Below are positions 18,853 through 27,010 of a DNA stretch of 64,000 bases, piece by piece. Source of the stretch: Streptomyces sp. HPF1205 (lineage in GTDB: Bacteria > Actinomycetota > Actinomycetes > Streptomycetales > Streptomycetaceae); the NCBI RefSeq assembly GCF_020400825.1, contig NZ_JAINVH010000002.1, forward strand, positions 62,001 through 126,000. The letters are read 5' to 3'. The translations under genes and the position numbers were made by a program. How positions within the stretch are numbered: position 1 is the first letter of the stretch; each line of letters starts with the position of its first letter. The notes below the pieces were generated by a model. The model was not told where the DNA came from, did no database searches, and saw only the letters and a list, made by a program, of their open reading frames with translations.

Positions 18853-20655
18853 TCAGGGCTCGCCTCCTTGGGTGTCGCTGGCCTGGGTGGGCGGCGAGGC
18901 CGGCGGGCGGACCGGCGCGGGCGGAAGCTGGGGGGTCGGCGGAGCCGGGGGGATCGCGGGCGGCTGTGCGCCTGGCGTGAGCTGGTCGTGGGGCGAGGTC
19001 CCGGTGATCGCGGTCTGCGCGGGGGGAACGGACAGTGGTGGGGGAGGCGGTACGTCGGGGCGGGGCGGCGTCGGCCTCGCGGCCTTGGTGGGGGCCGGGC
19101 GGCGGGCCGCCGGAACGGTGACCTGACCGCCCATGTCCTTGCCGGTACCGAGGTCGGCGTGCGCGGCCATCGCCTCCATGCCGCCCTCGGCCATCTCCTT
19201 GCCCGCCTTGGCCGCTTGGGCGACCGCCGCGACGGCGGCCAGCATCCCGGAGGCCGAACTGGCGGCCCTCCCGGCACCCGGCGTACGGGCGGCGCCCCGG
19301 GCCCAGGCGTCGTTCTCCGCCTCCACGGCCTTGGTGAATGCCTGCCCGCCGCCGATCGCCCCGGCGCCCGACGGCACTCCGCCACCGGTCCGTCCCCCGA
19401 ACATGAACATCGACCCGGCCGTACCGCCCGCCGCCCCCAGCAGCCCGGACGCCAGCCCGCCACCGGAACCCACCGAGGTGAACGTCATGAACTTCGCCAG
19501 CGAGGGCCACGCCAGCGCCCCGAGCAGGATCGTCAGCAGCCCGACCAGGAACGGCCGCAGGTCCGCCGACTGCCCGGTCTCCCGGAATCCGATCACGAAG
19601 ATCAGCACGACCACGGGCTTGACGAGGACGAGCGACACGACGGCGTTGCGAGCCTTCGGCCACCACTCCTTCGTGCCGTCCATCATGCTTCCGGCCGTGA
19701 CCACGGGCATGACGACCAGCAGGACCTGGAGCGCCGCCTGCCGCAGCAGCATCTCGCCCCACAGCACCAGCACGACGAGGATCGCGAGCACCGCGAAGAG
19801 GAACACCATCGCGGTGTTCTCCTGCGGCGTGGTGAAGAAGTGCCCGAAGGCGTTGTTGATGCGGCGCTGGAAGTCCTTCTTGCCGTCGGCGTAGTACGAG
19901 CTGATGATCGCGTCGCTGACCTCGTCGCTCGCGGTGAGCGCGGTCTGCGTCACGGCGAGCGCGGCGATGCAGATCAGAGCCCACTTGGCGAGGCCCGTGA
20001 TGGCCGTCGCGGCGGCCGCGCCCTGTCCGGTGAGCGCCAGTTTCGTGAACTGCCAGAGCAGGAGCAGCACGGCGACCGTCGCCGACAGTGCCCACGTCAG
20101 GCTGTACGTACTGCTGATCCCGGCGTGCCGTAGATCGATCGTGCTGACGTGGAGGAAGGCGGGCATGAGCTGCCCGAGGATGGCCGTGGCCGCCGACCCG
20201 AACTTGCGGGCCACGGCGTCGAACCCGGCCGAGGCGATGGCGCCGGCGGGGTCCTTGGCCACGTCGTACGCCTTCTTGGCGGCGTGGCCGGCGCCTTCGA
20301 TGCCGTTGCAGACGGAGCCGAGTACGCCGTTGTTGACCTTGCAGCCGCCGTCGACGCCCTTCTGCCACCACCGGCAGACGGCGTTGGTGTCGAACAGCTC
20401 GGTGTGGGCCTGGCACTGCTTGACGGCCATGAGCTGGTAGTCGGCGCAAGGGTCGCCCTCGCCGGGGCTCGCCTTGGACTGCGCGCACTTCTGGTCCGTC
20501 CATAGCTTGGCGCACCCAGCACCCATGTCCTTGGCCTTGACGCAGTCCGCGAGAGTCGAAGGTGCAGCGGAGGCGCGTACCCCCGCCAGGAGCACCGCAG
20601 TGCAGGCGACGAGGAGGACCAGGAGGCGGCGGGCGAGGCTACTTCTCGTACGCAA
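18853..20655 (-). CDS. TrbL/VirB6-like channel protein with signal peptide
   Basis: 600 residues. A signal peptide (RRLLVLLVACTAVLLAG, residues 9-25) leads into a cysteine-rich extracellular segment (residues about 37-105, at least six cysteines). About six membrane helices follow between residues 185 and 400, then a glycine-rich and strongly proline-rich tail. This is the layout of TrbL/VirB6-like inner-membrane channel proteins, adapted to a Gram-positive envelope. It ends two bases before the SCO6880-type gene. The cysteines probably form disulfides outside the cell. Confidence 0.8.
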   Translation of the reverse strand: MRTRSSLARRLLVLLVACTAVLLAGVRASAAPSTLADCVKAKDMGAGCAKLWTDQKCAQSKASPGEGDPCADYQLMAVKQCQAHTELFDTNAVCRWWQKGVDGGCKVNNGVLGSVCNGIEGAGHAAKKAYDVAKDPAGAIASAGFDAVARKFGSAATAILGQLMPAFLHVSTIDLRHAGISSTYSLTWALSATVAVLLLLWQFTKLALTGQGAAAATAITGLAKWALICIAALAVTQTALTASDEVSDAIISSYYADGKKDFQRRINNAFGHFFTTPQENTAMVFLFAVLAILVVLVLWGEMLLRQAALQVLLVVMPVVTAGSMMDGTKEWWPKARNAVVSLVLVKPVVVLIFVIGFRETGQSADLRPFLVGLLTILLGALAWPSLAKFMTFTSVGSGGGLASGLLGAAGGTAGSMFMFGGRTGGGVPSGAGAIGGGQAFTKAVEAENDAWARGAARTPGAGRAASSASGMLAAVAAVAQAAKAGKEMAEGGMEAMAAHADLGTGKDMGGQVTVPAARRPAPTKAARPTPPRPDVPPPPPLSVPPAQTAITGTSPHDQLTPGAQPPAIPPAPPTPQLPPAPVRPPASPPTQASDTQGGEP

Positions 20656-21370
20656 GGGCCTGCCATCCTTCCCGCGCGGCCTGCGCGCTGCCAGGTTCCG
20701 CGGCCCGCGGAGCCGTACCCATCTGCTGGAGCACCGCCATCCGCCAGTCGCCGCCGGCCCAGACCATCACCGCGCCCACGACGCCCGTCCTGCTGTCCGG
20801 CAGCCCCTTGTCCGAGGTGCTGTCGTCCATGAGCAGCCACAACGCCACGCGGTCGGGCGATTCGGTGACTATCCGGAAGGCGCGGGCCTGCTGGGCGAAG
20901 TAGTCGGCGTTGTCGGAGGTGCCGTCGGGAGGCAGGCCGAAGGCGGTGCGGAGGCGTTCGGCGCCCGCTTTGGCCTGCAGCCCCATGGCGGTGGCGAAGC
21001 CGGGTTCGGCGATCACCTCGGCCTGCTGCTGGGCGGCGGCGGGGTCGAGGAGGTCGAGGGCCTCGTAATAGTGGGCGGCCGACGAGACGGCGCCGAGGGT
21101 GGTGTGCGGGTAGCCCATGGGGACGCCGTGCACGACGCGCCTCGGCTTGGGAAGGACGGTGACGCCGGTGCTCGGCGCGGGCGGGATGGTCGTTGGGGTG
21201 GTCGTACGGGCGGTGGCGCCGCGAGCGTCGGGGCGGTCGCTGTGGCCGTCGGACGTGACGGACAGCAGCGTGATGGCCGCCGCCGCGACCGCCGTCATGC
21301 CGGCCCCGGCGGCCACCAGCCGGCGCCTGGCCGTACGCCGGCGCTGCTCGTACTCGTCGGTCGGCGCCAT
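20639..21370 (-). CDS. Membrane-anchored extracellular transfer protein, possibly VirB8-like
   Basis: 243 residues from ATG at 21370. A short basic cytoplasmic N-terminus precedes one membrane helix (residues about 20-40), a Thr/Pro-rich linker and an alpha+beta outer domain. Small, single-pass and lying between the VirB2-like and TrbL genes, it fits VirB8/TcpC-type proteins, whose NTF2-like domain scaffolds the channel. No residue motif proves this. It starts one base after the previous stop and overlaps the TrbL gene by 17 bases. Confidence 0.65.
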   Translation of the reverse strand: MAPTDEYEQRRRTARRRLVAAGAGMTAVAAAAITLLSVTSDGHSDRPDARGATARTTTPTTIPPAPSTGVTVLPKPRRVVHGVPMGYPHTTLGAVSSAAHYYEALDLLDPAAAQQQAEVIAEPGFATAMGLQAKAGAERLRTAFGLPPDGTSDNADYFAQQARAFRIVTESPDRVALWLLMDDSTSDKGLPDSRTGVVGAVMVWAGGDWRMAVLQQMGTAPRAAEPGSAQAAREGWQALAYEK

Positions 21371-21371
21371 C

Positions 21372-21719
21372 TCACGACCCCAGCCCGTAGAAGGCCTTGA
21401 GCAGCGCGAAGACCATGCCGACGCCCATGGCCGCCACGCAGGACCACATCACCGAGCGTTTGCCGCGCGCGGCCATCTCGGGGCGCTCGGAGTTGTTGCC
21501 GACGCCGACCAGGGCCCAGCCGAGGATGAAGCCGAGCATGCAGGCGATGAGGGCCGCGGTGATCGACCAGCCGATCAGAATGTCGGTCGCCGCGCCGAGC
21601 TTGCCGGGCAGGTTCTGCGCCGGGCGCGGCTGGAGCGGGTCGCTGCCGTCGGAGGGCGTGACGTCGGGCTTCGCCGTGGCGTCAGCGAGCAGTTGCCACG
21701 CGAGGAGTGTCGCGGACAC
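21372..21719 (-). CDS. Small two-helix membrane protein, VirB2/TrbC-like
   Basis: 115 residues from GTG at 21719, with AGGAAGGATC about ten bases upstream. The frame also opens at 21779, but that start lies inside the ParA gene without a binding site. A hydrophobic N-terminus (ATLLAWQLLA) and two membrane helices near residues 48-72 and 88-110, separated by a short basic loop, match the size and topology of VirB2/TrbC pilin-like proteins. The gene overlaps the ParA gene by 38 bases. Function is inferred from topology and place. Confidence 0.6.
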   Translation of the reverse strand: MSATLLAWQLLADATAKPDVTPSDGSDPLQPRPAQNLPGKLGAATDILIGWSITAALIACMLGFILGWALVGVGNNSERPEMAARGKRSVMWSCVAAMGVGMVFALLKAFYGLGS

Positions 21720-22611
21720 GAGCGTCGGATCCTTCCTGTGGGAGGAACGCCGGTCGGGAGGCGGCGGGAAGCGTGTCACCCCAGGCCGCCCGGGCCAGTC
21801 GGCGGACGGCGTCGGCGAGTTCGCGGGCGGCCCGCAGGGTTCCGGGCCGCAGGCGGGCCGCCTCGCGCAGGCCGTACGCGCGGATGCCGGGGTCGTACGG
21901 GACGCGGACGACGGCGCCGAGCTTGCGGTCGAGCATGGTCAGAGCGGCCTTGACGGTGGCCGACGGGCGCCCGTTCCCGGGGGAGGAGACGGCGAGGACG
22001 GCGCGGTGCAGCGGCAGCCCCTCCGCCTCGGCCGCCATGACGGTGGTCTGGAGGGCGGCAATGTGCGCGCCCGAGGCCGTGGTGGTGAGGACGGGGATCG
22101 CGTACGGGAGGAGGCACCAGCGGGCGGTGAGGCCGGACCAGCCCTCGTAACGGGCGGAAACGATGTCGTGCGCGAGGGGGTGGTCGGTGTCGGCGACGAC
22201 TGCCTGCCAGCCGCCGAGCGCGGCCAACTGGTGCCAGGCCTCAGGCGCGGTGGGGAGGCCGAGAGGTCCGGACTGCCACGGCTGGAGGTCGGTCAGCAGC
22301 TCCCAGGTCGTGGCGCCGGGGCCGGCGCACTGGGAAACAGCCGCGCGGATGGCGGCGGGGGTGAGGGGCTGGTCGGGCGGGAGGGCGGCGAGTCCGGCAC
22401 CTCGGCGGGTGGCCCACTGCGGCCAGGGCGAGGCGAGCCGGGCGGCGGTGTCGAGTACGACGGTGCCACCGACGGCCGCGCTCGCGGCAAGTCCGCAGGC
22501 GAGCAGACCCGCGACGGTGGAGCGGCCTGAACCGCCGGTCGCTCCCATGACGGGCATGAGGACGCGGGCCTGCGCGCCGAGCGGGGTGCCGTAGGGCTGC
22601 TGCGCGGTCAC
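21682..22611 (-). CDS. ParA/MinD-like ATPase, first gene of the transfer block
   Basis: 309 residues from GTG at 22611, preceded by GGGGAGG. The P-loop is GATGGSGRST at residues 23-32, a deviant form with arginine where ParA proteins have lysine. The rest follows a MinD/ParA layout, including VVLDTAARL near 50 and WQAVVADTDHPLAHD near 140. Such ATPases position conjugation machines or partition elements. As the first gene behind the palindrome at 22640-22653 it is probably repressed when the element is quiet. Confidence 0.75.
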   Translation of the reverse strand: MTAQQPYGTPLGAQARVLMPVMGATGGSGRSTVAGLLACGLAASAAVGGTVVLDTAARLASPWPQWATRRGAGLAALPPDQPLTPAAIRAAVSQCAGPGATTWELLTDLQPWQSGPLGLPTAPEAWHQLAALGGWQAVVADTDHPLAHDIVSARYEGWSGLTARWCLLPYAIPVLTTTASGAHIAALQTTVMAAEAEGLPLHRAVLAVSSPGNGRPSATVKAALTMLDRKLGAVVRVPYDPGIRAYGLREAARLRPGTLRAARELADAVRRLARAAWGDTLPAASRPAFLPQEGSDARVRDTPRVATAR

Positions 22612-22639
22612 CGTCTCGCCTCCCCAACACGCGCGAATG

Positions 22640-22657
22640 TTTGCTATAGCAAATCTA
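22640..22657 (-). promoter_or_regulatory. Promoter and operator of the transfer block
   Basis: TTTGCTATAGCAAA (22640-22653) is a perfect 14-base palindrome in otherwise G+C-rich DNA. It partly overlaps TAGATT (22657-22652, minus strand), a good -10 element. Transcription would start near 22645, inside the palindrome and about 34 bases before the GTG at 22611. This is the expected place for a repressor operator. No clear -35 is seen and no repressor gene is adjacent. Confidence 0.55.
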
Positions 22658-22882
22658 ACGGCTTCCATGTGTACTGGATGGGGAACCCTCGCGTCACGGC
22701 CTTTCGTTGACCCAAGGGAGGGGCGGCCCAAACTAGCATGGCTCGTCGCGCACTTGACCTCACATGACTCTTACGAGTGAACGGGTGATCACACCACGTC
22801 GCCGCGCAGCCGCCACCCGAAGATCTTATTTACAGATGCGAATATCGTGGACTGCTCGCCGACCAACACCGGGGGACGACCT

Positions 22883-23961
22883 ATGCCGAGCAAGGCCCTG
22901 ACCGGCGCGAGCGCGGCCCTCGGGGTGCTCTTCGCCCTCCTGGTGGGGGTCGCCGTGGAGGCGACGACGGACAACGCCGCCGCCTCGACCGACCCCGCCA
23001 CCGGCCCTCTCGGCGACAGCCTCAGGCCGGGCAGCGTCCCGGCCCCGTACGCGCTGTGGATCGAGAGGGAGCGGGCGCCTGCCCCGGCCTGCCCGCGCCC
23101 GTACTGGCCGCCCAACTCCACCAGGAATCCGGCTTCCAGCCCAACGCCGTCAGCGACGCGGGCGCGGAAGGCCTCGCCCAGTTCATGCCCGGTACGTGGA
23201 CGGCTTGGGCATCGGACGCCGACGGTGACGGCATCGCCTCCCCGTTCGACCCCGCCGACGCCATCACCGCCCAGGGCCGCCTGATGTGCGCCCTGCTCCA
23301 CAAGGGCCAGCGCAGCGGCTACCCCGACCCGCCGATCGAGCAGGCCCTGGCCGGCTACAACGCGGGCTGGGCGCGGGTCGTGCAGTACGAGGGCGTGCCG
23401 CCCGAGTCCTTCGCGGGTGGCCAGACGTGCCACTACGTCCACAGCATCATGGCGGCCGCCCACAGGTACGCGGGCGTCGCCGCCCCCGCCGACTCCGAGG
23501 TCGCCTTGCCCGCGGACTTCACCCTCCCGGGGTCAACCCCGCCCCCGGTCCGTGCCGCGATCGAGTGGGCTCTACGTCAACGCGACGCCCCGTACCGCGA
23601 AGGCGGCACCTGCACCGACGCCCACGGCACGGACCCGACCCGCTGGTGCGACTGCTCCAGCCTCGTCCAACAGGCTTACCGTGCAGCCGGCATCACCCTT
23701 CCCCGCACCAGCTACGCCCAGGTCCGAGTAGGCCAAGCCGTCACCGCCGACACCCCCCTCCCCGGCGACCTGCTCTTCACCCCAGGCACCAACGGCACCC
23801 CGACGACCCCGGGCCACGTCGCCCTCTACATCGGCAACGGCCTCCTGATCGAAGCGCCGCACACGGGCACCCCCATCCGCCTGACCCCGTACGAGGCGGT
23901 CCGCAACGCCTCTTCCCCCGAAAACCGCGTCGTCGCGATCCGCCGCGTCGTCCCCCAATGA
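22883..23961 (+). CDS. Secreted lytic transglycosylase + NlpC/P60 hydrolase, frameshifted
   Basis: ATG at 22883 begins a signal-anchor sequence (GASAALGVLFALLVGVAVEA) with a binding site GGGGGAC upstream. Near 23068 the reading frame changes by two bases. The second frame (GTG at 23056 to 23961) carries an SLT-type domain (HQESGFQPNAVSDAGAEGL, later ALAGYNAGW) and then an NlpC/P60 domain with catalytic WCDCSSL and GHVALYIGNG. Such VirB1-like enzymes open peptidoglycan for the channel. As read, the secretion signal and the enzyme are in different frames. This may be a true mutation, a sequencing error, or an internal start giving a cytoplasmic form. Confidence 0.75.
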
Positions 23962-23975
23962 AGGGAGCCAGCCCC

Positions 23976-24314
23976 ATGCCCACCGATCCGTACTTCCACC
24001 CTTGGGGCACCGTCACCCCATCCTTCTGGCAACTCCCACCCACCGCCCCACCACCCCCGCGCCACCCACCCCAGCCCCAGCCGCCGGCCGACATTCCCCC
24101 GGACCTGCTCCCGGAGATCCAAGCCATCAACAAGGCGATCAACACGCGCCACTTCATCGAGGCCGCCGACCTCGCCGAAGCCTTAGAGACGCACATCACG
24201 ACCACGTACGGCGAGACCCACCCCTACACCCACAACATCCGCGACCTGCGCGCCTTCATCATCCGCCTCGCGGAGGGTAGGAGGGGGCCGATCGACGAAA
24301 ACGGCAGGCCATAG
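23976..24314 (+). CDS. Small proline-rich protein with a TPR-like helical end
   Basis: 112 residues from ATG at 23976, with AAGGGAG upstream. An earlier ATG at 23958 overlaps the hydrolase stop (ATGA) and could serve too. The first 40 residues are proline-rich; the rest is helical, with TTYGETHPYTHNIRDLRA, the usual ending of a tetratricopeptide-type repeat. It lies 14 bases after the hydrolase and is probably co-transcribed. Function is unknown; protein-protein contact is likely. Confidence 0.6.
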   Translation: MPTDPYFHPWGTVTPSFWQLPPTAPPPPRHPPQPQPPADIPPDLLPEIQAINKAINTRHFIEAADLAEALETHITTTYGETHPYTHNIRDLRAFIIRLAEGRRGPIDENGRP

Positions 24315-24489
24315 CGGCCAGGAAGCTGGAACTCGTCTCATCAGTCGTTCCCCGCGAACCGCTACCGGTACGGAATCCGGCACCGGAACATCTCAATGAG
24401 CTTCTTCGACGTGGCCACCGATCGGGTGACGGTCGGCGGTCTGCGACTGGCCAGCGACCACGGGCACTAGGGAGCGTATTCGGTTGTGA
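24315..24489. other. Spacer between transfer genes and decayed mobile DNA
   Basis: No gene is recognised. Part of the right side reads like decayed transposon flank. Confidence 0.3.
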
Positions 24490-24910
24490 TCAAGAGGCCG
24501 CTCGTGTGAGGTCCTTGATCCAGATCACACCCTGTTGATCGCCCGCTCGACGGTCTTCCGCTCCTTGTAACCGCTCGGTGCCGTGACTGACGGGCGGCCT
24601 CCGCTGCCCTTCTTCTTGCGATTTGGCGGCTTGGTCCTTTTTTCTCCGAGATGACCGCCTTGGTACGGCGTTTGTGCAGGTGGACACGGTTGCCGCGAGG
24701 CGAGTAGGCCTTGTCTCCGGTGACTGCGTCAGGTCGGGTGCGGGGCGGCCGACGGGCCCGCGCACCCGCACCTTCGCCAGGACGCGGATGAACTGTGGGC
24801 TGTCCGCTGCCTGGCCCGCGGTCAGGATGAACGCCAGCGGGCGACACTTGCGGTCGGCGGCGAGGTGGACCTTGCTGGTCTGCCCGCCCCTGGAGCGTCC
24901 GAGGAGGGCG
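24490..24910 (-). pseudogene. Decayed IS5-type DDE transposase
   Basis: Read in several minus-strand frames the stretch gives GGQTSKVHLAADRKCRPLAF, then AFILTAGQAADSPQFI, then TGDKAYSPRGNRVHL and ERKTVERAINRV. These are the typical order of an IS5-family transposase, including the aspartate of the second DDE motif and the C-terminal E/R region. At least two frame breaks separate them and the N-terminal part is missing. It cannot encode an active enzyme. Confidence 0.65.
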
Positions 24911-24914
24911 GCCT

Positions 24915-25138
24915 TCAGCCGGAGTTCCGCCGACGCCGGACGCGTCGGCGTTCTTCCCGCGTGGGATCGCTTTCGGTCTCCTGCCCTCTTTGTCCTTCGA
25001 GGCCGCCCCCTTGGACCTGGCCTTCTCCTCCTCCGCGGCGGCTTTCTCCAGGGCGGTGACGAGCGTTGTCCATGATCACCCGGATCGAGCTATGGCCCAG
25101 CGCGTCCGTGATCATTCGGGTGTCGGTATCCCGCTCGG
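24915..25138 (-). pseudogene. C-terminal fragment of a tyrosine recombinase
   Basis: The minus strand encodes LAERDTDTRMITDALGHSS followed by IRVIMDNARH, which matches the end of phage-type integrases (GVD..TIM..LGHSSI..T...YAH). The catalytic tyrosine region is already altered (NARH), and downstream the frame shifts into a Lys/Ala/Glu-rich tail. No N-terminal part is present. It is a leftover of an earlier integration event, separate from the intact integrase at 37.3 kb. Confidence 0.5.
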
Positions 25139-25810
25139 CTAGCACTCGCGCAGGTTGGGGAAGGGCGGGAGGCGAGTGGTCAGATCCGCCGCTCGAACGT
25201 TGCCCCAATAGTGATCGTTGTACGCCCAGTACCAGATCTTGTTGTCGTAGTCCTTCCCCCAGCAGATGAACGTGCTGGGGGCATCGGGGAGTTTGCCGAC
25301 GACGTCGTCGGTGTTGCGGTGTCTGTACAACTTGATCCCTGCCGTGCCAGTGCAGGTCAGGTACCAGGCGTTCGTGTCGTCAAGGGCGGTCTTGCACATG
25401 GGGGTTTGGGCGGGAACGCTGGTGTCCGGTTGTCCATCAGGTCTGTCGGGCTTGGAAGTTGTAGGGGCAGGAGCCGACGTCTGCGGCGCTGCGTTGCTGA
25501 CCGGGTCGCCCCCGCCGCCGCCCAACGCGGTAGTGGCAGCACTGACCACGCCGAACATCCCTCCACCGACGGTCGTAATGACAGCTGCGACGAGAGCGAC
25601 CTTGCTGGCCTCGGTCAGGCCGCCGAACCACTCCCGCGCCCGGCGCAGGCGCGATCGCCGCCGGGGTAACGGCGCTGGTGCGGAACCCGAGTCGGGGGTT
25701 GGGTTCGGGCCGCTACCCGGAGAGGGCGATGAAGAGGACAACGAGTCTCCTGGCTTTTCCGTTGGCCGGTCGGGCTCAAGACAGTAGAAGATTCGCGTGA
25801 CCAAGACCAC
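25139..25810 (-). CDS. Single-pass membrane protein with SH3-like extracellular domain
   Basis: 223 residues; the start is uncertain (GTG at 25810 is the first). A disordered Ser/Pro cytoplasmic part and a basic patch (RRRSRLRRAREW, near residue 52) lead into one membrane helix (residues about 68-92). A Pro/Thr linker follows, then a C-terminal domain with KLYRHRNTDDVVGKLPD and WYWAYNDHYWGNV, which resembles bacterial SH3-like wall-binding domains. Two cysteines in the domain and one at the end could pair. Function is unknown. Confidence 0.65.
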   Translation of the reverse strand: MVLVTRIFYCLEPDRPTEKPGDSLSSSSPSPGSGPNPTPDSGSAPAPLPRRRSRLRRAREWFGGLTEASKVALVAAVITTVGGGMFGVVSAATTALGGGGGDPVSNAAPQTSAPAPTTSKPDRPDGQPDTSVPAQTPMCKTALDDTNAWYLTCTGTAGIKLYRHRNTDDVVGKLPDAPSTFICWGKDYDNKIWYWAYNDHYWGNVRAADLTTRLPPFPNLREC

Positions 25811-25933
25811 AAGGCGAGGTCACCGCACGTAATGGGATCTTGGCTCAGAGCTGGAAGCGCCTCCCGGTGGGCTGCCCGATTGCCTCTGGTATTCGCTTTG
25901 ACGGCGGTGCCTGGCGGAGCGCCCGGTGTAGCG

Positions 25934-26310
25934 CTAGCCGGCCGGGGCGCGCAGGAGGCGCTCTCGGGTGGCCTCGGACAACACCCGGCGCAGGACCGGT
26001 GCGGTCGAGCTGATGTAGGCGGCGAAGGCTGCGACGCGATCTTGCGGGACGCCGGCGGCGAAGGAGGCCGCCCACAGGCACGGTGCACCAAGTGTGGGCT
26101 GGGCCCACACCTGCCATCCTGCCGATCCCGCCTCGTCGGCCTCGACGGCCAGGGCGCGCGGGTCGACGTCCTGAAGAGGGGCGGGACCTCGCCGAGGCTG
26201 ATCTGCGAGGTGAACGTCTGATCCGTCGCTGCCGCCTGGGGCAGGTCGATGTCGTAGAACCACCCGTGTGCTGCGACGGCGTCGAGGACCAGCTCAGGGC
26301 CGACGAGCGG
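25934..26310 (-). pseudogene. Frameshifted fragment of a DUF317-like protein
   Basis: One minus-strand frame gives LVLDAVAAHGWFYDIDLPQA and stops matching near 26180. The next frame carries on with LQDVDPRALAVEADEAGSAG, then CLWAASFAAGVPQDRVAAF and the end APVLRR...APAG at 25934. The second part resembles the end of DUF317 domains (tryptophan, 'AaFt.aL', 'PV.R'). An in-frame TAG lies just before the first part. So the gene is cut at its 5' end and frameshifted. Confidence 0.4.
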
Positions 26311-26464
26311 AACGGCAGGCAGGAGCTACATCCGGAGGGATGCAAAATTGCCCCGGCGAAAAGGAGTCGGGACCCACGGAACCCGCTCCGGACTTCGACG
26401 AGTTGTGCCGTTGAAGCGATAGATTGGTCGAGCGGTGCGCTGTGGTCGGGGGAGGGATACACCG

Positions 26465-27010
26465 ATGGCGAACCACCCAGGGAATGCCGGGGGCAATGGG
26501 GGAAGCGGCGGCGGGAACAGCGCCTGGAGCTACGTCATGGGGACCGGGGTGGTGTCCGTCCTGACCGCTCTCATCTACCAGGTGCACGGGTGCAGCGCCC
26601 ACACTCCCCAGCCCACTCCGACAGTGGCCGAGACAACGACTCAGGACACAGAGGAAGAGACACCGTCCACACCTGCCGTGTCCGCTCATGTCGACAGCAT
26701 CACCTCGATCGGTACCGACCGAGGCAATACCTCGTACTGGGACGAGAAGGTCGTCGTGTCCTTCACCGGGCTCCAAGGCCAGGACTGCACGGTCAAGTGG
26801 GTCTCCTACTATCCCGACGGAAGTGGCCAGGGGGGTACGGACACCGGCTACAGCGGGAAAAAGACGACCGGGCTGCTGCCTTACGACCCCACGGAGTGGA
26901 CCGACACCATCGCCATGAACAAGGCTGAGTATTCCGGCTGGCGAGTGCACATCTTCGTGTACGGGCCGGACGGCACTTTGCTCACGGAGCGGGACGGTCC
27001 CACCGGCTGA
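26465..27010 (+). CDS. Single-pass membrane protein with extracellular beta domain
   Basis: 181 residues from ATG at 26465 with GGAGGGATAC upstream. A Gly/Asn-rich N-terminus precedes one membrane helix (YVMGTGVVSVLTALIYQV, about residues 23-41). Then comes a Thr/Pro linker and a strand-rich extracellular domain (SYWDEKVVVSFTGLQGQDC). It converges on the protease-STAND gene, overlapping it tail to tail by 29 bases. The family is not recognised. Its layout is like that of the protein at 25139-25810, although the domains differ. Confidence 0.7.
   Translation: MANHPGNAGGNGGSGGGNSAWSYVMGTGVVSVLTALIYQVHGCSAHTPQPTPTVAETTTQDTEEETPSTPAVSAHVDSITSIGTDRGNTSYWDEKVVVSFTGLQGQDCTVKWVSYYPDGSGQGGTDTGYSGKKTTGLLPYDPTEWTDTIAMNKAEYSGWRVHIFVYGPDGTLLTERDGPTG

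Noticed and set aside
18851..20515. Long upstream extension of the SCO6880-type frame
   Set aside because: It overlaps the TrbL gene in another frame and is Arg/Gly-rich; the real start is the ATG at 18850.
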